Below, piece by piece: positions 1 to 9,394 of a stretch of DNA of 64,000 nt. Within the stretch, counting starts at the first letter, position 1. Every line of letters starts with the position of its first letter. The DNA comes from Acetobacter aceti (lineage in GTDB: Bacteria; Pseudomonadota; Alphaproteobacteria; Acetobacterales; Acetobacteraceae). The stretch spans positions 3,616,001-3,680,000 of the forward strand of contig NZ_CP014692.1 in NCBI RefSeq assembly GCF_002005445.1. Reading direction: 5' to 3'. Position numbers and translations under genes: made by a program. The notes under the pieces are model-generated. The model saw only the letters and a list, made by a program, of their open reading frames with translations, was not told the DNA's origin and searched no databases.

Positions 1-1333
1 TCATGGGAGGAGCCGTAAGCGCTCCGGCGAGGGCGGCCCCCATGAACGGTGCGGTGCAGGGGGTCGCGACAAGCACAGCGAGTAGTCCTGTCAAAAAATC
101 TCCTGACAGGCCACGGTACCGGCTAAGAACAGACTGTCCTGTGCTGATCACGGGTAATTCAAAAATACCCAGCATACCCAGACCAACCGCAAACAGAAGC
201 CAGCAGATTCCAGCGACAAACAGGGGGGACTGGAACTGAAACCCCCATCCTGCGGAAAGTCCGGTATTGCGAAGGGCAAGTGTCAGACTGCCAAGAAATC
301 CGAACATCGCCAGCACGCCTGCCGTATAGGCAAGACCGCTCTGAAAATGTTTCCGGTCTTCATGCAGGCGTAAAATGGCCAGCGCCTTCATGGCCAGAAC
401 CGGAAAGACACAGGGCATCAGGTTCAGAATAAGGCCACCAAGAAAGGCAAAGACGACAAGCGCCAGCCAGCCGTTCTCCGGTATGGGGCTTGCTGCTGCG
501 ACAGGCGTGGCGTTGAAGGACAGCACGCTTTTTTCGTTGGCCGCATCCCGTAGTTCCAGAAGACCGGTGAAGGATTTCCCTTCGGCAAATCCTTCCTCGG
601 GTTTCAGGCGGAGCGTCATCTGGTTCTGACCGACCGTCAGAGATTGCGGCGCGACCTGATCAATTCGTCCGGCGACGTCAGGGATGACCCACGCCTGCCG
701 CACGGCCTGTGATGACAGACCCTCTCCCTGCACAGTCAGCAGACCATTCGGGGTGATCGTTATCTGAAAAGGCGAAGGACGAGGCTGCCTTTCCGCAGAC
801 TGCGTGAACAGAGGCGACTGCGGGGAAGAGGTGACTGCTCCCGTTGGCAGATCAAGGTGGAAGTCAGCCTGTTCCGGCACGCAGACGGCGGCGCAGACAA
901 GCCAGTCCGCATGGGCGCTGACACTGGTGTCACGAGTTTGCGCGTCAGCGGCTTGAGGTGTGATCGTGACCGGCAGAAGTACGTCGCCGGTATAGCCGTA
1001 AGACATCAGCGGGCCTTCCGGCAGACGCTCCGGCGCGGGCCATTCAATGGCATCCGCCTTGCCTGAAAGGTGGCCGGAGAGTGTGACCGTGAGGTTTACC
1101 GGCTCTCCCGCGTCTCCGGGGTTCTTCCAGTAGGTGTGCCAGCCAGGTTTCAGATGCAGGAGCAGCCCGGCCTTGAAAGGATGTCCCGCTTCAATCCGGT
1201 CGCTGTCGGTCACAAGGCTGGCGGTGTCCCGTTCGCTTGTGACCGGCTGGCTTTCAGCGGCGGAGGCGGACAAGGAGAGGAACAGTCCGGCAAGCGCGAG
1301 GAAGCTGGTGGACAGGGTGCGGAGAGTGCGCAG
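1..1333 (-). CDS. DsbD/ScsB-family protein-disulfide reductase (partial, 5' part)
   Basis: This is an inner-membrane thiol-disulfide exchanger that passes electrons from the cytoplasm to periplasmic thioredoxin-like proteins. The N-terminus reads as a signal peptide (LRTLRTLSTSFLALAGLFL then ASAAES). A periplasmic domain follows, with WHTYWKNPGDAGEP and then WLVCAAVCVPEQADFHL, the CxxxCxPE region of the family. The membrane domain begins with LNLMPCVFPVLAMKAL, and ATPCTAPFMGAAL is reached just before the window edge; these hold the paired intramembrane cysteines. About 444 codons are visible and the C-terminus lies outside. The frame has no ATG, GTG or TTG between an upstream TAA and the signal peptide. 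I therefore place the start at a CTG preceded by AGGAG seven bases upstream. The family is clear; the choice between DsbD and ScsB is not. Confidence 0.85.
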   Translation of the reverse strand, partial: MRTLRTLSTSFLALAGLFLSLSASAAESQPVTSERDTASLVTDSDRIEAGHPFKAGLLLHLKPGWHTYWKNPGDAGEPVNLTVTLSGHLSGKADAIEWPAPERLPEGPLMSYGYTGDVLLPVTITPQAADAQTRDTSVSAHADWLVCAAVCVPEQADFHLDLPTGAVTSSPQSPLFTQSAERQPRPSPFQITITPNGLLTVQGEGLSSQAVRQAWVIPDVAGRIDQVAPQSLTVGQNQMTLRLKPEEGFAEGKSFTGLLELRDAANEKSVLSFNATPVAAASPIPENGWLALVVFAFLGGLILNLMPCVFPVLAMKALAILRLHEDRKHFQSGLAYTAGVLAMFGFLGSLTLALRNTGLSAGWGFQFQSPLFVAGICWLLFAVGLGMLGIFELPVISTGQSVLSRYRGLSGDFLTGLLAVLVATPCTAPFMGAALAGALTAPPM

Positions 1334-1340
1334 GGTCGCG

Positions 1341-1345
1341 CTCCT
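1341..1345 (-). promoter_or_regulatory. RBS that supports a CTG start
   Basis: Read on the minus strand this is AGGAG, seven bases before the CTG proposed as start of the DsbD-family gene. No standard start codon in that frame would keep the whole signal peptide. Confidence 0.4.
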
Positions 1346-1440
1346 GTGGCTGTGACGGATGGAGGGATCTCTTTACAGCAAAGAGGCGGCGGCGGGGAGC
1401 GGCGTTCTGTCACATGAAGAACGGCTCCAGATCCGAGAGA

Positions 1441-1470
1441 AATTTTTGATGAAGCTTTTTCCAGAAAACC
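1441..1470. repeat. Partial copy of the dispersed GAAGCTTTTT palindromic repeat
   Basis: It reads aatttttgatgaagcttttt followed by ccagaaaacc. This matches the left arm of the repeat at 62181 and 21521, with a decayed right arm. It lies between the divergent DsbD-family gene and hrpB. Confidence 0.45.
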
Positions 1471-1536
1471 TCCCATGAAACAGGCATCCCATCCCGGAAG
1501 ATTGCCCCGATCCACGCCTCCCGTCATAACCGAACC

Positions 1537-4077
1537 ATGAACGACAGAGCCGCCATCATTGCCACTCTTCTGAACACACCAGGCGAGGATCTTCCGGTCC
1601 GGGCGTGCCTGCCGACCCTGACCGCGACACTGGAGACGCAATCCAGCGCCGTGCTGGTGGCGCCTCCGGGGGCGGGCAAGACCACACTCGCGCCTCTGGC
1701 GCTGCTGGCGGCGACGTGGCGCGGTCAGGGTGAGCGGATCATCATGCTCGAACCCAGACGGCTGGCGGCACGGGCGGCGGCGCAGAGGATGGCGTCCCTG
1801 CTGGGTGAGAGGGCTGGAGAGACAGTCGGGTTTCGCACACGACTGGAAAGCGCCGTCTCGGAGGTGACCCGCATCGAGGTGGTGACGGAAGGGCTGTTCC
1901 TGCGCCGCCTGCTGTCCGATTCGACACTGGACGACGTGGCGTGTGTGATCTTTGATGAAATCCACGAGCGGTCTCTGGATGCCGATCTGGCGCTCGCCTT
2001 CTGTCTCGATCTTCAGCAGACGCTGCGTCCCGACCTGCGCCTGCTCGCCATGTCGGCGACGGCGGATACGGCGACCCTGTGCGGTCTGATGCAGGCACCG
2101 GTCGTGGAGAGCGAAGGACGACAGTTTCCGGTCGAAGTGCGTCATGCGAAGCGCGACCTGACCTCGCCGCGTGACCTGCCGGTGGAAGCGGCCCGCGCCG
2201 TGCGCGAGATGCTGGCGGAGCATGAAGGCGATATTCTCGTATTCCTGCCGGGGACCGGCGAGATCAGACGCGCCATGACGGAGTTACAGGGTGTGTCGGC
2301 CCTCGTTCTGCCCCTGCACGGGGAACTGCCTCCCGTTGAACAGGCCCGTGTTCTGACGCCTGAACCGGATGGTCGCCGTCGTGTGATTCTCTCCACCTCC
2401 ATCGCTGAGACATCCCTGACCGTGCCCGGCGTGCGGATTGTGATTGACGGCGGTTTTCGCCGGGCTCAGCGTTTCGATCCCGGGGCGGGACTGGCGCGGC
2501 TGGAGACCATGCGTATCTCCCGTGCGGCGGCGACGCAGCGGTCGGGTCGTGCGGGTCGTGAGGTGCCGGGCTTCAGCCTGCGGCTCTGGACGGAGGCGAC
2601 CGGGCGTGGTCTCGCTCCTCATGACCGTCCGGAAATTCTGGACGCCGATCTATCTGACTTCGTGCTGGCCACCAGTCTCTGGGGTGACGCCATGGGCGGG
2701 GAGAGCGCGCTCCGTTTTCCAGATACGCCTCCCGCGGGCGGGATCGCGGCGGCGCGTGATCTGCTCGGTCAGTTGGGTGCTCTGAACGGGGAAGGGCAGC
2801 CGACGGAGCTGGGGCGCAGAATGGCGTCGCTCGGCACGCATCCCCGTCTGGCGGCGATCATGTTGGCTGCCCGCAACCCGACCGAAGCGGCGCTGGCGGC
2901 TGATCTTGCTGCATTGCTGGAGGAGCGCGACCCTCTCCGGCCCAGAACGGGTGGCCGTGCCGGTGGGCCGCCACCCGTGCCGCCGGCAGACCTGTCGCTC
3001 CGTCTGGACCTGATTGCCGGAGGTGATCATCCGGATGCCGACCGGGGGGCTCTGGCGCGGATCAGGCAGGCGGCTGGCCAGTTCAGGCGTCGCCTCCGCC
3101 TGCCTGCGCACACGCCTGCATCGGGCGATGTCGCGGCCCTCGTCGCGGCGGGGTTCCCTGATCGCATCGCGCAGGCGCGGGGTGAGCCGGGAAGCTACCG
3201 TCTGTCAGGCGGTGGGAGTGCTCGCATCAGCAAGGCGGACAGGCTGGGTGAAGGGAAGCTGCTGGCTGTGGCGTCCCTGTTTTTGCGGAAAAGCGCCGAG
3301 ATCAGGCTCGCCGCGCCGCTTGATCCGAACAATCTGCCGCAGGCGCTGCTGGACAGGGCGACCGAGCAGGTGGAAACGGCGCTCGACTCGACCTCCGGTT
3401 CGATCATCGCGCGCCGACGTCTGCGGGTCGGCGCGCTGGTCCTGCGGGATCGGACCGAAACTGTAAACTGTGAGGACGCATCGGAGTTACTGCTGGCGCA
3501 GGTGGCGTCCTCGCTCGATACGGCCCTGACATGGAGCGAGGCGGCCCGGCAGTTTCAGGCGCGTGTCATTGTTTCCCGTGAAACACTTGGTCGAACCGAC
3601 CTGCCCGACCTGTCGGATGAGGCGCTCTCAGCTTCAGTCGCGGAATGGCTGTCACCCTGGTTGAATGGTGTGACGACGCTGACCGCGCTGAAGGGTCTGG
3701 ATCTTCTGGCGATCCTGCGCGCCCGCCTGCCGCATGGGGATCTGGTGGCGCTGGAGCGGGATTTGCCGACGGAACTCTCTCTGAAGGGAGGGCGTGTGAA
3801 GGTGGATTATACCGAACCGGTCCCGGTTGCTGCGGCGCGGGCGCAGGTCTTTTACGGCACCACGGAGACGCCCCGTCTGGCCGGGGGCAGGGTGCCTCTG
3901 CGACTGGCGCTCCTTTCGCCTGCCGGACGCCCGCAGGCTCTGACAGCCGATCTGGCGTCTTTCTGGTCGAATGGATGGCTGGATATGCGCCGTGATATGC
4001 GGGGACGATATCCGCGTCATGACTGGCCGGAGAATCCGGCTCTCGCAACACCGCCCGAACCACGAAAAAAACACTAA
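1537..4077 (+). CDS. hrpB: ATP-dependent helicase HrpB (DEAH/RHA family)
   Basis: This is a superfamily 2 RNA-helicase-type NTPase of the HrpB family; its cellular role in bacteria is poorly defined. Walker A GAGKTT is at residues 45-50, the DEIH box (DEIHERS) at about 140 and SAT at about 173-175. Motif VI QRSGRAGR comes near residue 335. Helicase-C and HA2-like regions and the long HrpB-specific C-terminal part follow, ending in EPRKKH. At 846 residues it has the usual full length for HrpB. The ATG lies after a divergent intergenic region shared with the DsbD-family gene. No operon partner is evident. Confidence 0.95.
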   Translation: MNDRAAIIATLLNTPGEDLPVRACLPTLTATLETQSSAVLVAPPGAGKTTLAPLALLAATWRGQGERIIMLEPRRLAARAAAQRMASLLGERAGETVGFRTRLESAVSEVTRIEVVTEGLFLRRLLSDSTLDDVACVIFDEIHERSLDADLALAFCLDLQQTLRPDLRLLAMSATADTATLCGLMQAPVVESEGRQFPVEVRHAKRDLTSPRDLPVEAARAVREMLAEHEGDILVFLPGTGEIRRAMTELQGVSALVLPLHGELPPVEQARVLTPEPDGRRRVILSTSIAETSLTVPGVRIVIDGGFRRAQRFDPGAGLARLETMRISRAAATQRSGRAGREVPGFSLRLWTEATGRGLAPHDRPEILDADLSDFVLATSLWGDAMGGESALRFPDTPPAGGIAAARDLLGQLGALNGEGQPTELGRRMASLGTHPRLAAIMLAARNPTEAALAADLAALLEERDPLRPRTGGRAGGPPPVPPADLSLRLDLIAGGDHPDADRGALARIRQAAGQFRRRLRLPAHTPASGDVAALVAAGFPDRIAQARGEPGSYRLSGGGSARISKADRLGEGKLLAVASLFLRKSAEIRLAAPLDPNNLPQALLDRATEQVETALDSTSGSIIARRRLRVGALVLRDRTETVNCEDASELLLAQVASSLDTALTWSEAARQFQARVIVSRETLGRTDLPDLSDEALSASVAEWLSPWLNGVTTLTALKGLDLLAILRARLPHGDLVALERDLPTELSLKGGRVKVDYTEPVPVAAARAQVFYGTTETPRLAGGRVPLRLALLSPAGRPQALTADLASFWSNGWLDMRRDMRGRYPRHDWPENPALATPPEPRKKH

Positions 4078-4175
4078 GTCGCGGCATCCATGCCACAGTG
4101 TGACATAAATTGATGGCGGACCCCTATCATTGGGATTGTATTCAGGTTTCGTTTATCTCAACGCATGAGGATGTG

Positions 4176-4196
4176 ATGAAGATGCTGAACGCATAA
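4176..4196 (+). CDS. Possible six-codon minicistron upstream of the DegP-like gene
   Basis: ATG AAG ATG CTG AAC GCA TAA is preceded by GAGG five bases upstream. Its stop overlaps the next ATG as TAATG, so translation could be coupled to the protease gene. No function is claimed; chance occurrence is possible. Confidence 0.2.
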   Translation: MKMLNA

Positions 4197-5416
4197 TGAC
4201 CGGATTGTCCTGTTTCCAGCCTTCCCGTTTGCGCCTTGGGCGATGCTGGGACAGGTTTTCGCTGTCAGCCAGAGGCCGTCTCGCTTTCTCCCTGTTGTCT
4301 GCTGGTCTTCTGGCCGGACAAGGGTTTGAAGCGTCTCCGGCTCATGCCGATGGCGCGGCTGCTCCGGTCACTCCCGCTGTCGGCAACGACATGGCGGGTG
4401 TGCTGGGCATTGCGCGGCCTCTGACATTCGCGCCTCTTGTCAAAAAAGTTGGCCCTGCCGTCGTCAATATCGCTGTGACGCGAGACATCAACCCGTCCAG
4501 CAGCAAACGTCTGCACGTATTGCCGGATGTCAAGGGAACACCGCTTGAACGTCGGTTCCGGGAACGTCTGCGGCATCATGGCGAGGAAATGCTCGGTGCG
4601 GGCTCGGGATTCATCATCGATCCATCCGGCATCATCGTGACCAACAATCATGTCGTCGGCGATGCGTCGAACATCACGGTGTCACTGTCCAACGGTCATG
4701 AGCTTCCGGCAAAAGTCATGGGTATTGATGACCTGACAGATATTGCGGTCATCAAGGTCGAAAGCCCTACGCCTCTGCCTTATGTGAAATGGGGCGAAAG
4801 CAGGCTGGTGCAGGTGGGTGACTGGATCATGGCGGCGGGCAATCCGTTCGGCCTGGGGTCATCGATCACGGCGGGGATCGTCTCGGCGCGTGGACGGGAT
4901 ATCGGCGCCAGCCCGTTCGATGACTTTCTGCAACTCGACGCGCCGATCAATCCCGGCAATTCCGGGGGGCCGACCTTCAACATGCAGGGCGAGGTCATCG
5001 CCATCAACACGGCTATCGTCTCTCCTACCGGCGGATCTGTCGGCATCGGCTTCTCAATCCCTTCCGAGCTCGTGATTCCGGTGGTCGAGGCCCTGCGCGC
5101 CAACGGGCATATCGAGCGCGGCTGGCTGGGCGTCACGCTTGAGGATGAGGAGGGGCAGGACGGGGCGAGAGTCGTCGATGCAGACAAGGGGGGAGCGGCT
5201 CAGAAAGCCGGTCTCAAAAAGAACGATTTCATCATTACTGTCGGGGCCGAACATGTGGAAAATGCCCGTACCCTGATTCGCATCATTGCGGCCACAAAGC
5301 CGGGAACGGTTCTGCCTTTGACCGTAAGGCGCAAGGCTGTCGTGTTGAAAATGCAGGTGTCCGTGGACACACGACCAGTTGATGACGGGCGCGACGGTGA
5401 CGGTGATGACCAGTGA
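4196..5416 (+). CDS. DegP/HtrA-like periplasmic serine protease
   Basis: This is an envelope quality-control protease with trypsin fold plus PDZ. A long, basic N-terminus with a hydrophobic segment (about residues 28-41) ends in SPAHADGA, a signal-peptidase-type site. The catalytic triad is visible: His152 in VTNNHVVG, Asp182 in DLTDIAVIKV and Ser256 in INPGNSGGP. One C-terminal PDZ domain spans about residues 300-390 (RGWLGVTLEDEEGQDGARVV onward). There is only one PDZ, as in DegS or short HtrA forms, whereas DegP and DegQ have two. The length of 406 residues fits that. The start overlaps the stop of a tiny upstream reading frame, so translation may be coupled. Confidence 0.9.
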   Translation: MTGLSCFQPSRLRLGRCWDRFSLSARGRLAFSLLSAGLLAGQGFEASPAHADGAAAPVTPAVGNDMAGVLGIARPLTFAPLVKKVGPAVVNIAVTRDINPSSSKRLHVLPDVKGTPLERRFRERLRHHGEEMLGAGSGFIIDPSGIIVTNNHVVGDASNITVSLSNGHELPAKVMGIDDLTDIAVIKVESPTPLPYVKWGESRLVQVGDWIMAAGNPFGLGSSITAGIVSARGRDIGASPFDDFLQLDAPINPGNSGGPTFNMQGEVIAINTAIVSPTGGSVGIGFSIPSELVIPVVEALRANGHIERGWLGVTLEDEEGQDGARVVDADKGGAAQKAGLKKNDFIITVGAEHVENARTLIRIIAATKPGTVLPLTVRRKAVVLKMQVSVDTRPVDDGRDGDGDDQ

Positions 5417-5651
5417 CGGATCGTTGCGGGGGGCGTTTTTCTCTCACTGAAACAGAAAGTGCTGAAATTGCAGGGATATCGCTTTGCGGCATCGCGCAGG
5501 CAGCTGACTGACCTTCCATGGGATGAGTATAAATCAAATAAGACGACAATACTTGATCTTGCCGGTTTCCGTACGCACATAATGAGATTATATGCTAGCA
5601 GGGATTCGGGAGCCCGGAGGGGTTGCCGCAGCCTTGTGTCGTCACGTTGAC

Positions 5652-5665
5652 AGGAGCTTACCATA
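5652..5665 (+). promoter_or_regulatory. RBS and AUA start of infC
   Basis: AGGAG at 5652-5656 is followed after six bases by ATA at 5663. The reading frame has an in-frame TGA at 5648 and no ATG, GTG or TTG before the conserved IF-3 N-terminal region, so this ATA is the best start. Confidence 0.7.
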
Positions 5666-6199
5666 CCAAGACCACCCATCCCCACCCCGCCTAATCGTGA
5701 GGGACCCCGCGTAAACGAAGAGATCCGCATTCCCCAGGTCCGTCTGATTGATGAGGAAGGCGAAATGCAGGGCGTGATGACAACGCGCGAGGCTCTGGCC
5801 CGTGCTTATGGCGTCGGATTGGATCTTCTTGAAATCAGCCCGAACGCTGAGCCGCCGGTCTGCAAGATACTTGACTACGGCAAGTACAAGTATGAGCAGC
5901 AGAAGAAGCGTAACGAAGCGCGCAAGAAGCAGAAAGTCATCGAGATCAAGGAAGTCAAGGTTCGTCCGAACATCGACGAAAATGACTACCAGGTTAAGAT
6001 GCGCTCCATGAAGTCGTTTATTGGCGATGGCGACAAGGTGAAGGTCACACTCCGTTTCCGTGGACGTGAGATGGCTCATCAGGATCTCGGGGTGAAGGTT
6101 CTGGAGCGTATCCGCAACGAGATGGAAGAAGCTGCCAAGGTCGAGCAGATGCCAAGGCTTGAGAACCGGCAGATGGTTATGGTTCTCGCACCGCGCTGA
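5663..6199 (+). CDS. infC: Translation initiation factor IF-3
   Basis: IF-3 binds the 30S subunit and proofreads initiator tRNA and start-codon choice. The protein has the N-terminal [17 protein letters not shown] segment, then the linker rich in Lys/Arg ([15 protein letters not shown]). The C-terminal domain has [16 protein letters not shown] and [16 protein letters not shown]. Starting at the first ATG (5765) would remove part of the N-terminal domain. The ATA start gives 178 residues, the normal size. E. coli infC uses AUU, and non-canonical starts let IF-3 repress its own translation; the AUA here implies the same feedback. A strong terminator follows directly. rpmI and rplT, often next to infC, are not present. 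Confidence 0.95.
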   Translation: MPRPPIPTPPNREGPRVNEEIRIPQVRLIDEEGEMQGVMTTREALARAYGVGLDLLEISPNAEPPVCKILDYGKYKYEQQKKRNEARKKQKVIEIKEVKVRPNIDENDYQVKMRSMKSFIGDGDKVKVTLRFRGREMAHQDLGVKVLERIRNEMEEAAKVEQMPRLENRQMVMVLAPR

Positions 6200-6224
6200 A
6201 CCGGGCGGTTAGAGACACGAAAAA

Positions 6225-6259
6225 GGGCGCTGAACAGCATTGTTCAGCGCCCTTTTTTT
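6225..6259 (+). terminator. Rho-independent terminator of infC
   Basis: It has a 12-bp perfect stem GGGCGCTGAACA / TGTTCAGCGCCC with a 4-base loop and a run of seven T. It sits 25 bases after the infC stop and also separates infC from the convergent chvG. Confidence 0.92.
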
Positions 6260-6388
6260 ATCTTTCACTTCAAACGCAAGGCTCCCGGAAGCCCAGCCGT
6301 TTCATCAGGCTCAAAAGCAATGCGGGATCAAAGAGATGTCGTCTTCTGTGGGGTATGGGCAAAGCCTCCAAAACGATGTCCGGAAACC

Positions 6389-8356
6389 TTACTGTTTGTT
6401 GTCGGAGGGTTCCGTCTCGGACGGGGCGGGCAGACGCCTATCGGATTTTGCGTGGCCAATTGCGCTTCCCCCCTGGTCACGGCTGATCGCACTTTCTGCC
6501 TGAGGCAGATGGATGACAAAGCGGGCGCCCAGCACTTTTCCTAAAGGGTCCATCCGGTTTTCCGCGCGGATAGTGCCTTTCAGGGCCTGGATGATCTGTC
6601 TGCTGATGGACAGGCCAAGACCGGAATGCTGCCCGAAATGCTCTGACTTTGGACGTTCGGAATAGAAGCGGTCAAAGACGGAATCGAGTTTCGAGGCTGG
6701 AATACCTGGCCCCTCATCAGAAACCGAAAGCTCGACGAACGGTCCAGCCGCGTGGGCTTCCAGCCAGATATGAGCATTTGGCGGCGAGAAGGAAACAGCG
6801 TTTCCGATCAGGTTGCGCAGAACCTGCACAAGCCGGTCTTCGACCGCCAGAGCACGGAGGGGATGCGCAGGCGTGTCATCATGGACCTTCACAGTAATCT
6901 CAGGCTGGCCCGGCTTGCGGGTGGACTGATGAATCTCAGCCAGAAGGGAAAGCAACGGTCCTATCGCCACAGGGGTTGCACGCGCCCGCGACAGTTCCGC
7001 ATCCAGTCGGCTGGCGTCAGAGATGTCTGTGATCAGACGGTCCAGTCTGCGGACATCCTCCGTGATGATGGTGAGGAGCCTTCTCTGACGCTGCACGTCG
7101 TCAATGCGGAGGAGCGTTTCGATGGCGGAGCGGATGGAGGTCAGCGGGTTCTTGATCTCGTGCGACACATCGGCTGCGAACCGCTCGATCGCATCCATGC
7201 GCGTCCATAGGGCCTGGGTGCTGTCCTGAAGCGCGCGGGCCAGATCGCCGATCTCGTCGCTTCGACCTAGCAGGTTGCTTGGTACAGTGCCGGAGCGTCC
7301 GGAACTTTCCCGCATGATATGCGCAGAGGCGGCAAGACGCAGCAGGGGGCGCGCGATGGTCAGTGACAGATACCAGGAGAGTAGAACCATGATCGCCATG
7401 GCCAGCAGGAAAAGCGACAGGATCGAGGAGCGGATCTTGAACAGCGATGTATCGATCGCCTCGCCGGTCCGTGTCAGTTGCAGAATGCCGACTGTCTGGC
7501 CATCGTGAATGATGGGCTCCGCGATGGTGATGACCAGCCTGTGGTTCTGTGTCCTTCGGATATAGGGGGGCGTTTCCACCTCATCGACTGAATGGTCGTT
7601 CGGCGTCCTGACATTGTGGCGCCGTGAGTGGCCTTCGTCCCGCAGGGGGCCATCATCCACGCCACCGACGAGAAAATCGATAACCGACCGCATGATGCCC
7701 GGATGAGACGGGGGGTCGACAGCCTCTCCGTGAGGAGGGGCTTCTCCGGCAGCGGGAGAGAGTGTCGGGGTAACCGCGATGTGGTTCGCCAGTTTTTCCT
7801 GCTGACTGTCGGCAATCAGCTGTCCGTCAGGTGAATAGACGCGCGCATCCGCGCGGGGGCTGGGTTCTGTAAGGCGCAGCAGGAGCGGGCGCGTCAGGCC
7901 CGGCTCAAGTGTGTAAGCTTCGGCGGGAAGGGCCGGATTGCGACGCGAGTGAGCGGCCGGGTTCGGGATGACGCCGCTCTGACCAAGTGCGCCGGCATAG
8001 ATCCGTGCCTGTTCCCGTAGCGCGTCGACTTCGGCGGCCAGCAGACTGTTACGGAACTGATTGAGGAACAGCAGCGTCATGCCGAACACGGCGAGCGGCA
8101 GGATATTGACCAGCAGAATGCGACGCATCAGCGGCGAGATCAGTCGTTTGGGAGTGTCTGCATCATGCTGTCTGGATGACAGAAAGGTCGTCGCCTTCAA
8201 TGTTGTGCGGCGGCAGAACCCGATGATGGCGTCCATGAGAGGCGGGGAGACTGCCGGCAATGACCGGGCCAGCTTTCGGATATCATCGGAAAGCTGGCTC
8301 AGACTGACGGGAAGCGGGGTTTTCCGGTGATGATCGCCCTCCGGTGGAGTGGTCAC
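6389..8356 (-). CDS. chvG: Sensor histidine kinase ChvG (ExoS-type)
   Basis: This is the membrane sensor of the alphaproteobacterial ChvG-ChvI acid/envelope-stress system. Transmembrane segments lie at about residues 79-100 and 309-331 and flank a periplasmic sensor domain of about 200 residues. A HAMP region follows, then HisKA with the phosphoacceptor His399 in FAADVSHEIKNPLTS. The ATPase domain has an N box (NLIGNAVSFSPP), DEGPGIP and GLGLSISRQI. The 655-residue length is slightly above the usual 580-600; the extra is an N-terminal cytoplasmic tail. The GTG start has AAGGGGAG upstream. It follows chvI by 26 bases, so the two are cotranscribed. Confidence 0.93.
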   Translation of the reverse strand: MTTPPEGDHHRKTPLPVSLSQLSDDIRKLARSLPAVSPPLMDAIIGFCRRTTLKATTFLSSRQHDADTPKRLISPLMRRILLVNILPLAVFGMTLLFLNQFRNSLLAAEVDALREQARIYAGALGQSGVIPNPAAHSRRNPALPAEAYTLEPGLTRPLLLRLTEPSPRADARVYSPDGQLIADSQQEKLANHIAVTPTLSPAAGEAPPHGEAVDPPSHPGIMRSVIDFLVGGVDDGPLRDEGHSRRHNVRTPNDHSVDEVETPPYIRRTQNHRLVITIAEPIIHDGQTVGILQLTRTGEAIDTSLFKIRSSILSLFLLAMAIMVLLSWYLSLTIARPLLRLAASAHIMRESSGRSGTVPSNLLGRSDEIGDLARALQDSTQALWTRMDAIERFAADVSHEIKNPLTSIRSAIETLLRIDDVQRQRRLLTIITEDVRRLDRLITDISDASRLDAELSRARATPVAIGPLLSLLAEIHQSTRKPGQPEITVKVHDDTPAHPLRALAVEDRLVQVLRNLIGNAVSFSPPNAHIWLEAHAAGPFVELSVSDEGPGIPASKLDSVFDRFYSERPKSEHFGQHSGLGLSISRQIIQALKGTIRAENRMDPLGKVLGARFVIHLPQAESAISRDQGGSAIGHAKSDRRLPAPSETEPSDNKQ

Positions 8357-8382
8357 CGTGTCTCCCCTTCCTGCCGCATGGT

Positions 8383-9090
8383 TCAGTCTTCCTTGTAGCG
8401 GTAACCGATACCGTAGAGTGTTTCGATCTGGTTGAAAGCGTCGTCGACCTGCCGGAATTTTTTCCGGACCCGCTTGATATGGCTGTCGATGGTCCTGTCA
8501 TCAACATAGATATTGTCGCCATAGGCGGCGTCGATCAGCTGATCACGGGATTTGACCAGCCCGGGACGGGAGGCCAGGGCCTTCACCAGCAGGAACTCGG
8601 TCACCGTCAGGGGAACATCGCTGCCTTTCCACTGGCACCGGTGGCGCGCTTCATCGAGCGTCAGATCACCGCGGACCAGAGTGTTGCTGGTTATTTCACC
8701 GGCAGCCTCGGCGCGGTTGACGTCATTGCGTCGCAGGAGCGCGCGGATGCGCTCAATCAGAAGCCGCTGCGAAAAAGGTTTCGTGATATAATCATCCGCT
8801 CCCAGACGCAGTCCCATCAACTGGTCGACTTCCTCATCCTTGGAGGAAAGAAAGATGATGGGCAGGTTGGAGCGGGCGCGAAGCCGCTGAAGAAGCTCCA
8901 TGCCGTCCATGCGAGGCATCTTGATATCCAGAACAGCCAGATCCACCGGGCGGCTGGTCAGATCCTGAAGAGCCTGTTCGCCATCAATGAAGGCGCGGAC
9001 AGCGTATCCTTCGGCTTCCAGAGTCATCTGGATGGAGGTCAGGATGTTGCGATCATCATCGACCAGCGCAATCGTCTGTTTTTCTGTCAC
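8383..9090 (-). CDS. chvI: Response regulator ChvI (OmpR/PhoB family)
   Basis: This is the cytoplasmic DNA-binding partner of ChvG. The receiver domain opens with [15 protein letters not shown], with acidic residues Asp11-13 and the phosphorylated Asp55 in [13 protein letters not shown]. The C-terminal winged helix has [16 protein letters not shown] and [17 protein letters not shown] and ends [10 protein letters not shown] place the start at a GTG (protein beginning [13 protein letters not shown]), with GGAGGG ten bases upstream. A further-upstream TTG in frame would add 19 residues not seen in the family. ChvI is the first gene of a two-gene operon, divergent from grpE. Confidence 0.92.
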   Translation of the reverse strand: MTEKQTIALVDDDRNILTSIQMTLEAEGYAVRAFIDGEQALQDLTSRPVDLAVLDIKMPRMDGMELLQRLRARSNLPIIFLSSKDEEVDQLMGLRLGADDYITKPFSQRLLIERIRALLRRNDVNRAEAAGEITSNTLVRGDLTLDEARHRCQWKGSDVPLTVTEFLLVKALASRPGLVKSRDQLIDAAYGDNIYVDDRTIDSHIKRVRKKFRQVDDAFNQIETLYGIGYRYKED

Positions 9091-9394
9091 GAAATCGATT
9101 CCCTCCGGGGCGCTGGTGCACCCGCTCTGTGGCTCAAACAAGAGCAAACTGGGTGGATGATAGCCCGGTCTGACATGCCGGGCTACCGGGTGAAAGTGGT
9201 CGGAATTTTATTTTTAGAAGGGATTGGGGGTTAATGCTGATGGGAAATGCAAATAAAGAAAGTAAAATTTAACCATTTACCGAGCAGTCTGAGACCGTGG
9301 GAGATGGGAGAAATGCGTTCGGCGGTGGCTGAGCGCAAAATTCGTCCAGTCTGCCTTCTTGTCGATTGCTCCGAGGATGCCTAATTCTTACCCC

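Noticed and set aside
1210..2223. 337-residue minus-strand frame spanning the dsbD/hrpB boundary
   Set aside because: It overlaps both real genes out of frame and is dominated by Arg, Gln and Pro.
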